The position numbers and the translations under genes were made by a program. This document shows positions 9,529 through 18,891 of a DNA stretch of 64,000 nucleotides, in pieces. The stretch covers positions 992,001 through 1,056,000 of the forward strand of contig JAFKEQ010000001.1 in NCBI GenBank assembly GCA_017308575.1. The letters are read 5' to 3'. How positions within the stretch are numbered: position 1 is the first letter of the stretch; every line of letters starts with the position of its first letter. Origin of the DNA: Afipia sp. GTDB taxonomy: Bacteria; Pseudomonadota; Alphaproteobacteria; Rhizobiales; Xanthobacteraceae. The notes beneath the pieces were generated by a model. The model made no database searches. It was not told the origin of the DNA and was given only the letters and a program-made list of their open reading frames with translations.

Positions 9529-9730
9529 ACGCTTCACTTTCCACATCACGCCGCGACGGAGCCGTCGCTGTGGTCGGATTTGACCAGTTAAACGTCAAAG
9601 CATGGTTAATGAGGCGTATCTAAATCGCGTTAACGAGATATTGCGGTCGTGCGCGGAACCGCAAGGCGGCGTGCGTGCGCATTCGTTGCCGGACGGACGT
9701 TCCGGTGACGATGCGCATCCTGCAGGAAGC

Positions 9731-10255
9731 TTATTGTCCGATGAAGCGGGTGAGATCGACCGCCTTGATCCAGTCCGTCTCCGGATAGATGATCAGCGCG
9801 CCGAGGGCGAGGGCGATGCCGTAGGGAATGCCCGTCTCCTTGCGATGAAGACGCTCCAGCCAATCCTGCGAGCCCAAGGCGTAAGGCAGCGGCCATCGCC
9901 GGAATTCCAGCAGCAGCAGAGTGAGCGCGCCGCCGATCAGGGACGCATAGAGCAGATAGTTGGTGAGCGGCGGAAAGCCGAACCACAGACCGACTGCCGC
10001 CGCGACCTTGGCGTCTCCACCACCGATCCAGCCGAATGCGAAGCAGGCGAACGCCACGACGAGCACCGTCAGGCCAGCCGCCGCATGCAGCCCGATCTGC
10101 TCCAGCGGCATGCCGCCGAAACCGGCCAGAACGAAAAAGCCCGCGATCAGCAACAGCGAGACGCGGTTGGGAATCGTCATCGTGAACAGATCGCTTGCCG
10201 CGGCGAAAGCCATCAGCGCCGGAAACAGGAAGAGACGGGCAAGGTCGAGGATCAT
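9731..10255 (-). CDS. cpaA: Prepilin peptidase CpaA (A24 family)
   Basis: CpaA is the integral-membrane aspartyl protease that cleaves Flp prepilin and the TadE/TadF pseudopilins after a conserved glycine. It is a short A24 family member (174 aa from the ATG at 10255, MILDLARLFLF). Two catalytic aspartates are visible: one in SDLFTMTIPN near residue 22 and one in the GGGDAK motif near residue 79. Four to six hydrophobic helices fill the sequence. It sits between cpaB and the flp pilin gene, transcribed in the same direction as both. It is separated from the pilin by a terminator and a small reading frame. Confidence 0.9.
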   Translation of the reverse strand: MILDLARLFLFPALMAFAAASDLFTMTIPNRVSLLLIAGFFVLAGFGGMPLEQIGLHAAAGLTVLVVAFACFAFGWIGGGDAKVAAAVGLWFGFPPLTNYLLYASLIGGALTLLLLEFRRWPLPYALGSQDWLERLHRKETGIPYGIALALGALIIYPETDWIKAVDLTRFIGQ

Positions 10256-10346
10256 GGGCACCGAATCTCGTAAACGGGCTGCTGCAGCCCGGTGGATGGA
10301 GATGCGGCACACTAACCAGCAGAAATGAAGAATGCAGAAACGCGCG

Positions 10347-10490
10347 CTACCAGATGCTGACGATCCGGAACCATGCCGCGACCGAGGCCAGGATCAGCGC
10401 CGCGCAGACCAGACGGACCGCATCGCCGCCCAACAGGCGCACAAATGGGCCGGAGGGGCGTGACGTCTGGCTGGCATTGAATTGTTTCAT
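10347..10490 (-). CDS. Small single-pass membrane protein downstream of flp
   Basis: A 47-residue frame (MKQFNASQTS...) ends in a hydrophobic helix of about 20 residues (LVCAALILASVAAWFRIV). It has no clear ribosome-binding site. It begins 28 bp after the pilin terminator, so it would need read-through or its own promoter. Its direction and position between flp and cpaA suggest a pilus-linked role, but I do not recognise a family. It may be non-coding. Confidence 0.35.
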   Translation of the reverse strand: MKQFNASQTSRPSGPFVRLLGGDAVRLVCAALILASVAAWFRIVSIW

Positions 10491-10517
10491 GACAAGCCGG
10501 TGGCCTGGAGTGAAAAC

Positions 10518-10545
10518 AAAAGGGCCTCGGTTTCCCGAAGCCCTT
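10518..10545 (-). terminator. Intrinsic terminator of the flp pilin gene
   Basis: On the minus strand a stem AAAGGGCTTCGG and CCGAGGCCCTTT with a short loop is followed by TTGTTTTC. It lies 22 bp after the pilin stop codon. Such a strong terminator after a short pilin gene keeps the abundant pilin mRNA monocistronic. Confidence 0.8.
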
Positions 10546-10567
10546 TGATCTGCAAAGACGTCGCGAC

Positions 10568-10732
10568 TTACTTCAGCGAGCCTGCGATGGTGTCGAACTT
10601 GCTGCTGAGGTTCGAGCCGACGCTGTTCACGGCGGTGATGATCGCCAGAGCGATACCGGCAGCGATCAGGCCGTATTCGATTGCGGTGGCGCCGGACTCG
10701 TCCTTGACGAAACGGGCAACGAGCTTGGTCAT
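10568..10732 (-). CDS. Flp family type IVb pilin
   Basis: This is the structural subunit of the Tad pilus, 54 aa. The short basic leader ends in glycine (residues 1-14, ...KDESG), and cleavage by CpaA would leave ATAIEYGLIA. Glu and Tyr are at mature positions 5 and 6, the Flp signature. A long hydrophobic helix follows, and the tail NLSSKFDTIAGSLK is typical. A GGAG ribosome-binding site lies 7 nt before the ATG. A terminator follows directly. No second pilin copy is visible in the window. Confidence 0.95.
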   Translation of the reverse strand: MTKLVARFVKDESGATAIEYGLIAAGIALAIITAVNSVGSNLSSKFDTIAGSLK

Positions 10733-11095
10733 GGGTAACTCCATTTGTACACGTGGCTAGATAACTCTGGTCGTTGCGGGGCGGAAACCACCGTGACCAT
10801 GGCGTCAACCTACGTGGGAGGAATTGCAGCGCAGTTAATTCGATTGCCGAAAGACCGGGGTATTCGGCTCTTCTTGCAGAGGGTAAACGCCGCTCTAACG
10901 CGATCGATAAAATTGGAGGCGGTGCTGTTTTCCCGTGTCGCCGCAATGATTCAAGTCGCTTCCGGCCTCCGGAATGCGCGCGTGGCGCCCCGATGTTTGC
11001 GGTTCATTCATCAATTAACGGCAGATTTGCCATGTCGGGCGCCGGCCCCGTTGCGTATCATTCATGGCCGGCTTGTTGATGTCCCGGAGTAAAGT
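10733..11095. other. Divergent regulatory region between flp and a pilus-domain gene
   Basis: This 363-bp stretch separates the divergent flp pilin gene and the gene at 11096. It must hold both promoters. I see a few TTAA motifs but no exact CtrA box, no convincing reading frame and no strong hairpin. Confidence 0.5.
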
Positions 11096-11590
11096 ATGTC
11101 GATGAAAGTCTCGCGCGGTTTTGTGAATGCGCCGGTGGCGCTGCGCTGTCTGGTTGCCGCGATCTTCATGTGTCCGGTTGTGACATTCGCCGGCGCTGCT
11201 GACGATGCAGTCGCGGTGGTTGTCGATCAGGCAAAGGTTATCAAGCTGCCGGAGAAGGTCACCACCATTGTGGTCGGAAATCCGCTGATCGCGGACGTGA
11301 CCCTGCAATCCGGCGGCATGGTGATCGTGACCGGCAAGGGGTACGGCTCGACCAACCTGATCGCCATGGACCGCGGCGGCAGCGTTCTGGCCGACCGCGC
11401 CATTCAGGTCGAAGGGCCGAGCGAAAAAATGGTGACGGTGTTTCGCGGCGTCGATCGCGAGTCCTATAGCTGCACGCCGGCCTGCCAGCGCCGCGTGACC
11501 CTCGGCGATGGGCAGAACTACTTCACCCAGACGTTGGCCCAGACGGACAATCTCAACAACCAGGCCAGCGCGGCGGCAGCGAAACCTTGA
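11096..11590 (+). CDS. Stand-alone pilus/secretin N-terminal domain protein
   Basis: This 164-aa exported protein matches only the N-terminal pilus domain of CpaC-type secretins, without the secretin channel. A signal peptide (about residues 1-34, ending TFAGAADD) is followed by a domain with VVVDQAKVIKLPEKVTTIVV, GNPLIADVTL and GKGYGSTNLIAMD. This is the same pattern as CpaC around its VVDLPRDVKDVLVADPKIAN region. The C-terminus adds a CxxxC pair (SCTPACQ) that could form a disulfide. A CGGAG ribosome-binding site supports the start. It lies between flp and tadE and probably works in the periplasm with the Tad secretin, but its exact role is unknown. Confidence 0.75.
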   Translation: MSMKVSRGFVNAPVALRCLVAAIFMCPVVTFAGAADDAVAVVVDQAKVIKLPEKVTTIVVGNPLIADVTLQSGGMVIVTGKGYGSTNLIAMDRGGSVLADRAIQVEGPSEKMVTVFRGVDRESYSCTPACQRRVTLGDGQNYFTQTLAQTDNLNNQASAAAAKP

Positions 11591-11618
11591 TGCCTGGCGC
11601 CGGCGTGGATTTTCGCGG

Positions 11619-11633
11619 TTAACGATCGGTTAA
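11619..11633 (+). promoter_or_regulatory. CtrA box (TTAA-N7-TTAA) upstream of tadE
   Basis: An exact match to the full CtrA site (TTAA, CGATCGG, TTAA) lies about 95 bp before the tadE start. In Caulobacter, CtrA drives pilA and other polar genes. This supports cell-cycle control of the tadE-tadF unit. Confidence 0.55.
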
Positions 11634-11726
11634 TTCCGCGCTGCATCTTGTTCTGATCCCGCGCAAGCATTCGACAATCTCTGTCGCGTATTCTCGGCGG
11701 TAGTTATTTCCGCTGCCGAGGATGGA

Positions 11727-12293
11727 ATGATGCGCTCCCGTGCGTCCTCAATGATTGATCTCAACAAGGCATTGCGCCGTTTCCGCCGCAACCGCCGCGG
11801 CTCCGCGGTGATCGAATTCGCGTTCGTCGCGCCGATATTCTTTGCGCTGCTGTTCGCGGTGATCGAAACCGGAATCATGTATTTCGCGGCGCAGGTTCTT
11901 GAAACCGGCACGCAGGATTCCGCCCGCCTGATGCTGACCCATCAGGCGCAGGACGCCAACATGACGCAGGCCCAGTTCAAGCAGGACCTCTGCAATCGCC
12001 TGAGCTTTATGTTCAGTTGCGACAACATCTATGTGGACGTGAAATCCTACGCAGCAGGGACTGCGATCAACATCACCAACCCGATTGATGGTTCGGGAAA
12101 TTTCGTCAGCAATAATTTCACCTATCAGACTTCGCCGGGCGGCAGCACCAGCACCGTGGTCGTGCGCGCCTTCTACCAGTGGCCGCTGTTCGTGACCCAG
12201 CTTGGCTACAACATCGCGAATCTCGGCCGCAACACGTCGAACGCCAGGCGCCTGCTGGCGGCGACGGCGGCGTTCCGCGTCGAACCTCAGTGA
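11727..12293 (+). CDS. tadE: TadE-family pseudopilin
   Basis: TadE is a minor pseudopilin of the Tad machine, processed by the prepilin peptidase. The 188-aa protein has a basic leader and then RRGSAVIEFAFVAPIFF, with the cleavable glycine and the Glu at +5 of the mature form. A single hydrophobic helix precedes a periplasmic C-terminal domain rich in Asn, Thr and Ser. Two adjacent ATG codons (11727 and 11730) can start it; GAGGA lies 4 and 7 nt upstream, slightly favouring 11730. It forms a two-gene unit with the tadF-like gene 8 bp downstream. Confidence 0.88.
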   Translation: MMRSRASSMIDLNKALRRFRRNRRGSAVIEFAFVAPIFFALLFAVIETGIMYFAAQVLETGTQDSARLMLTHQAQDANMTQAQFKQDLCNRLSFMFSCDNIYVDVKSYAAGTAINITNPIDGSGNFVSNNFTYQTSPGGSTSTVVVRAFYQWPLFVTQLGYNIANLGRNTSNARRLLAATAAFRVEPQ

Positions 12294-12301
12294 GTGTGAC
12301 G

Positions 12302-12919
12302 ATGAAGGCGATTTCCATGCTCAGGGGCACGCGTTACGGGCGGCGTCTCGGCGTCCGGTTCGGCAAGGACCGGCGAGGTCTGGCCGCTGTCGAGTTCGCG
12401 TTTATCCTGCCGTTGATGCTGACGCTGATATTCGGCACCATCGATGTCTCGAGCGGCGTGGCGATCGACCGCAAGGTGACCTTGGTTGCGCGCACGCTGT
12501 CGGATCTCGTGTCACAGGGAACGAATGTGACCTCCACCGACCTCTCGAATTTCTTCAAGATCGGTAGCGCCGTGATGACTCCGTATACCGTGACGTCGAC
12601 AACCATGACACTGCAGCAGGTCTCGGCGATCTGGATCGATGCATCGAGCAAGGTCAAGGTGGTCTGGAGTTACAAAGGTGTCGTCAATGGCAGCTCCGTT
12701 ACGGTAAGTGCAGGCCGTACTGCCGGAGATGTCATTACAACCGTTCCAGCGAAACTTCTGATTCCGAATACGGAGTTGATCTGGAGCGAGGTCACCTACA
12801 TCTACACGCCGATCGCGGGCTACGTCATACACGGATCGGTCCCGCTGTCGGACGAGACCTACGCCCGTCCGCGTCAGTCGAGTTGCGTTCTCTACGGCAC
12901 CACCACGTCGTGTCCGTAG
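12302..12919 (+). CDS. TadF/TadE-like pseudopilin
   Basis: This second pseudopilin-like protein (205 aa) has a leader DRRGLAAVEFAFILPLML. The glycine before LAAVEF is the predicted CpaA cleavage point. After the hydrophobic helix the periplasmic part is beta-rich with many Val, Thr and Ser, and it ends with two cysteines (SSCVLYGTTTSCP). The ATG at 12302 follows the tadE stop by 8 bp; earlier in-frame starts overlap tadE and lack support. By position and leader it corresponds to TadF. No TadG is visible in the window. Confidence 0.8.
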   Translation: MKAISMLRGTRYGRRLGVRFGKDRRGLAAVEFAFILPLMLTLIFGTIDVSSGVAIDRKVTLVARTLSDLVSQGTNVTSTDLSNFFKIGSAVMTPYTVTSTTMTLQQVSAIWIDASSKVKVVWSYKGVVNGSSVTVSAGRTAGDVITTVPAKLLIPNTELIWSEVTYIYTPIAGYVIHGSVPLSDETYARPRQSSCVLYGTTTSCP

Positions 12920-12991
12920 TGTAGCGCCAAACCCGCGCCGGCAAGACGGGCAGTTCGGGTCCAGAATTTGACAACAAAGCTTTGACAACAA

Positions 12992-13020
12992 AAAAGGCCG
13001 CGCAAAAAGCGCGGCCTTTT
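12992..13020. terminator. Bidirectional terminator between the tadF-like and csp genes
   Basis: A perfect 12-bp stem (AAAAGGCCGCGC / GCGCGGCCTTTT) with a five-A loop is flanked by A-rich and T-rich sides. It can serve the rightward pilus genes and the leftward cold-shock gene. Confidence 0.85.
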
Positions 13021-13071
13021 GTATTCGGTCGGTCCTGAAAAAGTCCGCGGCGTCAGCCGGCAGACATCAGG

Positions 13072-13278
13072 TTAGCCAGCGGCCCGGAGATTGTCGGCCG
13101 ACGACTTGCCCGAACGGCGATCGGCAACGATTTCGTAGCTGATCTTCTGGCCTTCGCGCAGCGTGCCGAGGCCGGCGCGCTCAACAGCGCTGATGTGAAC
13201 GAACACGTCGTTGCCGCCATCGTCCGGCTGAATAAATCCGTAGCCCTTGGTCGCGTTGAACCACTTCACAGTTCCCAT
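13072..13278 (-). CDS. Cold-shock domain protein (CspA family)
   Basis: This is a single-domain nucleic-acid chaperone of 68 aa. The start at 13278 ([16 protein letters not shown]) is standard for the family, and an upstream in-frame ATG adding eight residues is unlikely. RNP1 (KGYGFI) and RNP2 (DVFVHISAV) are both present. It belongs with the neighbouring IF-1 and RNA helicase genes, a cluster common in alphaproteobacteria that handles RNA structure and translation initiation in the cold. Confidence 0.95.
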   Translation of the reverse strand: MGTVKWFNATKGYGFIQPDDGGNDVFVHISAVERAGLGTLREGQKISYEIVADRRSGKSSADNLRAAG

Positions 13279-13553
13279 GCTCACGCAGGTAGTCCTTCTC
13301 AAGATGTATATCGTCTAAGCCCACGCCTTAATGGGCCGGTGAGATCGAAATTTGGATGAGGTCGCAGCGTAAACCGGCTGTACCGGTGGATAGCTATGTC
13401 GTCCGGCCGAAGATCGATCTCTTAATCATAGGCGAGAAAGGCCCCCAAAACAATCCTGAGGTGCACGGATTTTTGATCGGCGGGCGAAGCGGCGAGAAAC
13501 GCGCATGGCGTGTGCCATGCGCGGTCTGCATAGTGTTGCGGGCAGAGAGGCTG

Positions 13554-13841
13554 TTACCGGCGGCGAAACTGTCCGCGCGGCGGAGCGCCGCGGGGCGGGC
13601 CGCCGGCACCGGCCGGACGCTCGTCCTTGTGGCGGAAAATCAGGCGGCCCTTTTCGAGATCGTAAGGCGACATCTCGATGGTGACGCGGTCGCCGGCCAG
13701 CGTCTTGATGCGGTTCTTCTTCATCTTGCCTGCGGTGTAGGCAACGATCTCGTGCCCGGCATCGAGCTGGACGCGATAGCGCGCATCGGGGAGGATTTCG
13801 GTCACCAGTCCTTCAAACTGGATCAGTTCTTCTTTCGCCAT
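13554..13841 (-). CDS. infA: Translation initiation factor IF-1
   Basis: IF-1 binds the ribosomal A site during initiation. The N-terminal 72 residues are the S1/OB-fold IF-1 domain, starting [13 protein letters not shown] and ending [12 protein letters not shown]. The protein has a Gly/Pro/Arg-rich tail of about 22 residues (95 aa in total; the usual length is 72). Tailed IF-1 variants of this kind occur alongside a canonical copy in Bradyrhizobiaceae, so this may be the second IF-1. It lies 30 bp downstream of the RNA helicase gene in the same direction, probably co-transcribed. Confidence 0.92.
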   Translation of the reverse strand: MAKEELIQFEGLVTEILPDARYRVQLDAGHEIVAYTAGKMKKNRIKTLAGDRVTIEMSPYDLEKGRLIFRHKDERPAGAGGPPRGAPPRGQFRRR

Positions 13842-13871
13842 AGGGGTTTTCAGGTCCTTTAGATGAATTGA

Positions 13872-15353
<1,482 letters not shown>

Positions 15354-15645
15354 ACGGGTATCTTTCTATGAGTCGCAACGCACGCCCGGCGGGATGCCGG
15401 GTGCGGGCGGGTGTCGGAGACACCCGCGTGTCTGGGGCGTCGGCTCTGGTTAGCTGAGTGAGGCAAGCCAGAAACCGTAAACGGGATCAGAACACGCGGC
15501 TCGCAAGGACCTGATGATTCTCAAGGTCGTGGCGCTCATATGAGCCAGGAAGGCGGCGGATTCAAGGTGAAATCGGCAGCAAACTGGCAAAGCAGTAAAG
15601 GGTTTGGGCCGATGGAACCGAATTTCCTGCTTGAGATTTAGCCAT

Positions 15646-15662
15646 GCATCACAATTTGATGA
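15646..15662 (+). promoter_or_regulatory. NtrC-like enhancer site
   Basis: The inverted repeat GCATCA-N5-TGATGA resembles the NtrC consensus GCACCA-N5-TGGTGC, with mismatches in both arms. It sits about 125-140 bp upstream of the sigma-54 core promoter, the usual distance for an activator site. This is inference from pattern and position. Confidence 0.4.
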
Positions 15663-15785
15663 TTTTATGTGCAGAGGCGAAGCTCAGAGCTTCGCCGCCG
15701 CCCATGATTTGAGCAGCCGTTGTCGGCGTTTCGGGCGGCTTAAAATTTCTACATAAAAATCAGCATATTACGAGAATCTGCCCCA

Positions 15786-15800
15786 TGGCATAGTTCTTGC
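15786..15800 (+). promoter_or_regulatory. Sigma-54 (RpoN) promoter of urtA
   Basis: TGGCA and TTGC elements are present, with the invariant GG (15787-15788) and GC (15799-15800) exactly ten bases apart, as required at -24/-12. Transcription would start near 15812, about 60 bp before the urtA ATG. Nitrogen-limitation control by NtrC fits the urea uptake function. Confidence 0.7.
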
Positions 15801-15872
15801 GATCTCCTTAACGCCGCGGCCCGTGAGCCGTCGCACAAGCGTTTCACGTCTGCGTCAGGGAGATGACATCGC

Positions 15873-17201
15873 ATGTTTACGCATTCCAATACTGCTGCCG
15901 TCGCGTCGTTCAGCCGCCGAAAGTGGCTGGCGGCGACCGCCGGTCTTTTCCTCGGTCTCGCTTCCGTTGGGGGGGCAAAGGCCGCCGACGACACCATCAA
16001 GGTCGGCGTGCTTCACTCGCTGTCCGGCACCATGGCCATCAGCGAAACTACGCTGAAGGATACGGTTCTGTTCCTCATCGACGAGCAGAACAAGAAGGGT
16101 GGCGTGAACGGCAAGAAGCTTGAGGCCGTGGTGGTCGATCCGGCTTCGAACTGGCCGCTGTTCGCCGAGAAGGCCCGCGAACTGATCACCAAGGACAAGG
16201 TCGCCGTCGTGTTCGGTTGCTGGACCTCGGTGTCGCGCAAGTCCGTGCTGCCGGTGTTCAAGGAACTGAACAGCATCCTGTTCTATCCGGTCCAGTACGA
16301 GGGCGAAGAGTCCGAGCGTAACGTGTTCTACACCGGTGCGGCGCCGAACCAGCAGGCGATCCCCGCCGTCGATTACCTGATGAGCAAGGACGGCGGCTCG
16401 GTGAAGCGCTGGGTGCTGGCGGGCACCGACTACGTCTATCCGCGCACCACCAACAAGATCCTCGAAGCCTACTTGAAGTCGAAGGGCGTCAAGCAGGAAG
16501 ACATCATGATCAACTACACGCCGTTTGGTCATAGCGACTGGCAGACGATCGTGTCGGACATCAAGAAGTTCGGCTCGGCCGGCAAGAAGACGGCGGTGGT
16601 CTCGACCATCAACGGCGACGCCAACGTCCCGTTCTACAAGGAGCTTGGCAACCAGGGCATCAAGGCGACCGACATTCCGGTGGTGGCATTCTCGGTGGGT
16701 GAGGAAGAACTCGCCGGCATCGACACCAAGCCGTTGGTCGGCCATCTCGCGGCCTGGAACTACTTCGAGTCCATCAAGACCCCGGCCAACACCAAGTTCA
16801 TCAAGGACTGGCAGGCGTTCACGAAGAACCCGAAGCGCACCACCAACGACCCGATGGAAGCGACCGTTATCGGCTTCAACATGTGGGTGAAGGCGGTGGA
16901 GAAGGTGAAGTCCACCGATGCCGACAAGGTGATCGATGCGCTTCCTGGCACCGAAGCCGCGAACCTGACCGGCGGCACCTCGAAGATGCTGCCGAACCAT
17001 CACATCACCAAGCCGGTGTTCATCGGCGAGATCAAGGGTGACGGCCAGTTCGATGTGGTGTGGAAGACCAAGGACCTCGTGCCTGGCGATGCATGGTCGA
17101 AGGAGCTGGAAGGCTCCAAGGACCTGATCGGCGACTGGGTCGGCAAGAAGTGCGGCAACTTCAACGTCAAGACCAACAAGTGCGGCGGTCAGGCCTCCTG
17201 A
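15873..17201 (+). CDS. urtA: Urea ABC transporter substrate-binding protein UrtA
   Basis: UrtA is the periplasmic binding component of the high-affinity urea (short-chain amide) transporter of the branched-chain amino acid family. The leader carries a twin-arginine-like SRRKWLAATAG before the hydrophobic core and a cleavage site near GGAKAADD (about residue 38). The mature part starts with IKVGVLHSLSGTMAISE, the FmdD/UrtA signature, and contains VFGCWTSVSRKSVLPV. The length of 442 aa is normal. A GGGAG ribosome-binding site precedes the ATG. It is the first gene after the sigma-54 promoter; a stem-loop separates it from urtB. Confidence 0.95.
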   Translation: MFTHSNTAAVASFSRRKWLAATAGLFLGLASVGGAKAADDTIKVGVLHSLSGTMAISETTLKDTVLFLIDEQNKKGGVNGKKLEAVVVDPASNWPLFAEKARELITKDKVAVVFGCWTSVSRKSVLPVFKELNSILFYPVQYEGEESERNVFYTGAAPNQQAIPAVDYLMSKDGGSVKRWVLAGTDYVYPRTTNKILEAYLKSKGVKQEDIMINYTPFGHSDWQTIVSDIKKFGSAGKKTAVVSTINGDANVPFYKELGNQGIKATDIPVVAFSVGEEELAGIDTKPLVGHLAAWNYFESIKTPANTKFIKDWQAFTKNPKRTTNDPMEATVIGFNMWVKAVEKVKSTDADKVIDALPGTEAANLTGGTSKMLPNHHITKPVFIGEIKGDGQFDVVWKTKDLVPGDAWSKELEGSKDLIGDWVGKKCGNFNVKTNKCGGQAS

Positions 17202-17227
17202 TCTCCTCGCTCTGATGCAATGACATC

Positions 17228-17254
17228 GGAAGGCGGCGGCAGTCGCCGCCTTCC
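17228..17254 (+). other. Intercistronic stem-loop between urtA and urtB
   Basis: An 11-bp perfect stem (GGAAGGCGGCG / CGCCGCCTTCC) with a 5-nt loop has no T-run after it. Hairpins after a binding-protein gene commonly stabilise the upstream mRNA, giving more UrtA than membrane components. Confidence 0.6.
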
Positions 17255-17277
17255 ACATCCTCTGCCGGGGTTGTGAC

Positions 17278-18891
17278 GTGTTTTCATCCATTATCCATCG
17301 CAGCCGCGCGCTGCTCATCGCGCTGGTGCTGATCGTCGTCTCGGGCCTGCCCGCGTTTGCGAGCGCCTTCGAGGACGCGGTCGCGCAATTCGCTAACGAC
17401 GATTTTTCAGACACGCAGGAGGCCGTGGGCGTTGTTGCCACCAGCGGCAACCCGCAGGCCTATGCCATCATCAGTGCGCTGCAGGACGGCCGCCTGATGT
17501 TCGATGCGGAAAGCAAAAAGGTTTTCATCAAAACCGCGGACGACAAGGTGCTGGACGCCATCACCGGCGCGCCTGTCGCCGCGCTTCCGGCGGATGCCAG
17601 CAATGTGCGCCTCAACAATCGCCTGCGCGGTGTGGTTTCGGCGGCGCTCGGCGGCCTGACGCTGCTGTCGCCCGATCCTGCCGCGCGCCTCGCGGCTGCA
17701 CAGTCCGTCTTCAAAACTCCCGACGAGGCGTTCCTTCCCGCCATCGAAGACGCCTTGAAGAAGGAAACCGGCAAGGCCAACAGGCGCGCCTTTGCCGAGG
17801 CGAAAGCGGCGATCGTGCTGGCGAAGTCCGACGCCAGCGAAGCCGACAAGATCGATGCGATCTCGGTGATCCGCGCCCGCGGCGATCAGGATGCGTTGGC
17901 GATGCTGACGGGATTGCCTTCGGATCAGCCGCCGGCCGTGGCGCGCGCCGCGGCCAACGCCATCGGCTCGATCAACAACAGCCTTGCCATGTGGGCGGTG
18001 GCGCAGAACGCATGGTATGGCCTTTCGCTCGGCTCGGTGCTGCTGCTCGCCGCTATCGGCCTCGCCATCACCTTCGGCGTGATGGGCGTTATCAACATGG
18101 CGCATGGCGAGATGGTGATGATCGGTGCTTATGTCACCTTCGTGGTGCAGGACCTGATCCGCACCAATTATCCGGGCCTGTTCGACTATTCGCTCCTGAT
18201 CGCGGTGCCGCTGGCGTTCCTGATCGCGGGCCTGATCGGCATCTTGATCGAGCGCACGGTGATCCGCTTTCTTTACGGCCGCGCGCTGGAAACCCTGCTC
18301 GCGACCTGGGGCGTGTCGCTGGTGATCCAGCAGGCGGTGCGCACCCTGTTCGGACCGACCAACCGCGAAGTCGGCAATCCGTCATGGATGAGCGGCTCGT
18401 TCGACATCGGGCAGTTGACGATCACCTACAACCGGCTCTGGATCGTGGTCTTCACCATCGCGGTGTTCGTCATCCTGCAGGCGATGCTGCGGTTCACCGC
18501 GCTCGGCCTCGAAATGCGCGCGGTCACGCAAAACCGCCGCATGGCCGCGTCCATGGGCATTCCCACTTCGCGCGTCGATGCGCTGACCTTCGGCCTCGGC
18601 TCCGGCATTGCCGGCATCGCCGGCGTGGCGCTGTCGCAGATCGACAATGTCAGCCCGAATCTCGGCCAGAGCTACATCATCGATTCGTTCATGGTGGTGG
18701 TGTTCGGCGGCGTCGGCAATCTGTGGGGCACGCTGGTCGGCGCGCTCTCGCTCGGCATGGCCAACAAGTTTCTTGAGCCGGTGGCGGGCGCCGTGCTCGG
18801 CAAGATCGCTATTCTCGTGTTGATCATTCTGTTCATCCAGAAGCGGCCGCGCGGACTGTTCGCGCTCAAGGGCCGGTCGGTGGAAGCATGA
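17278..18891 (+). CDS. urtB: Urea ABC transporter permease UrtB
   Basis: UrtB is an inner-membrane permease of the urea transporter (537 aa). It starts with GTG. A signal-like segment and a long periplasmic helical domain (about residues 25-235) come first. This N-terminal extension is characteristic of UrtB and absent from LivH. The LivH-like membrane domain follows with about eight helices, including GLAITFGVMGVINMAHGEMVMIGAY. Its stop overlaps the urtC start by 4 nt (ATGA), so the two permeases are translationally coupled. Confidence 0.95.
   Translation: MFSSIIHRSRALLIALVLIVVSGLPAFASAFEDAVAQFANDDFSDTQEAVGVVATSGNPQAYAIISALQDGRLMFDAESKKVFIKTADDKVLDAITGAPVAALPADASNVRLNNRLRGVVSAALGGLTLLSPDPAARLAAAQSVFKTPDEAFLPAIEDALKKETGKANRRAFAEAKAAIVLAKSDASEADKIDAISVIRARGDQDALAMLTGLPSDQPPAVARAAANAIGSINNSLAMWAVAQNAWYGLSLGSVLLLAAIGLAITFGVMGVINMAHGEMVMIGAYVTFVVQDLIRTNYPGLFDYSLLIAVPLAFLIAGLIGILIERTVIRFLYGRALETLLATWGVSLVIQQAVRTLFGPTNREVGNPSWMSGSFDIGQLTITYNRLWIVVFTIAVFVILQAMLRFTALGLEMRAVTQNRRMAASMGIPTSRVDALTFGLGSGIAGIAGVALSQIDNVSPNLGQSYIIDSFMVVVFGGVGNLWGTLVGALSLGMANKFLEPVAGAVLGKIAILVLIILFIQKRPRGLFALKGRSVEA

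Larger units (their letters stand above)
15354..15872. other. Regulatory region upstream of the urt-ure cluster
   Basis: This 519-bp gene-free stretch separates the divergent RNA helicase and urtA. It contains the sigma-54 promoter and NtrC-like enhancer listed separately, and a 9-bp perfect hairpin at about 15676-15696 (GGCGAAGCT / AGCTTCGCC). The AT content rises just before the sigma-54 site. I find no convincing reading frame. Confidence 0.6.

Noticed and set aside
8726..9598. In-frame upstream extension of cpaC through the cpaB region
   Set aside because: The frame is open only because of high GC content; cpaB occupies it in another frame with clear family motifs, and the ATG at 8725 has a ribosome-binding site.
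9595..9645. TTAA motifs upstream of cpaB as CtrA boxes
   Set aside because: Spacings give only TTAA-N7-TTGA and TTAA-N7-TTGC; too weak to list as sites.
10745..11092. 115-codon frame in the flp divergent region
   Set aside because: No ribosome-binding site, no family pattern and it fills the expected promoter region.
15855..17450. 531-codon frame antisense to urtA
   Set aside because: Shadow of urtA with no domain features.
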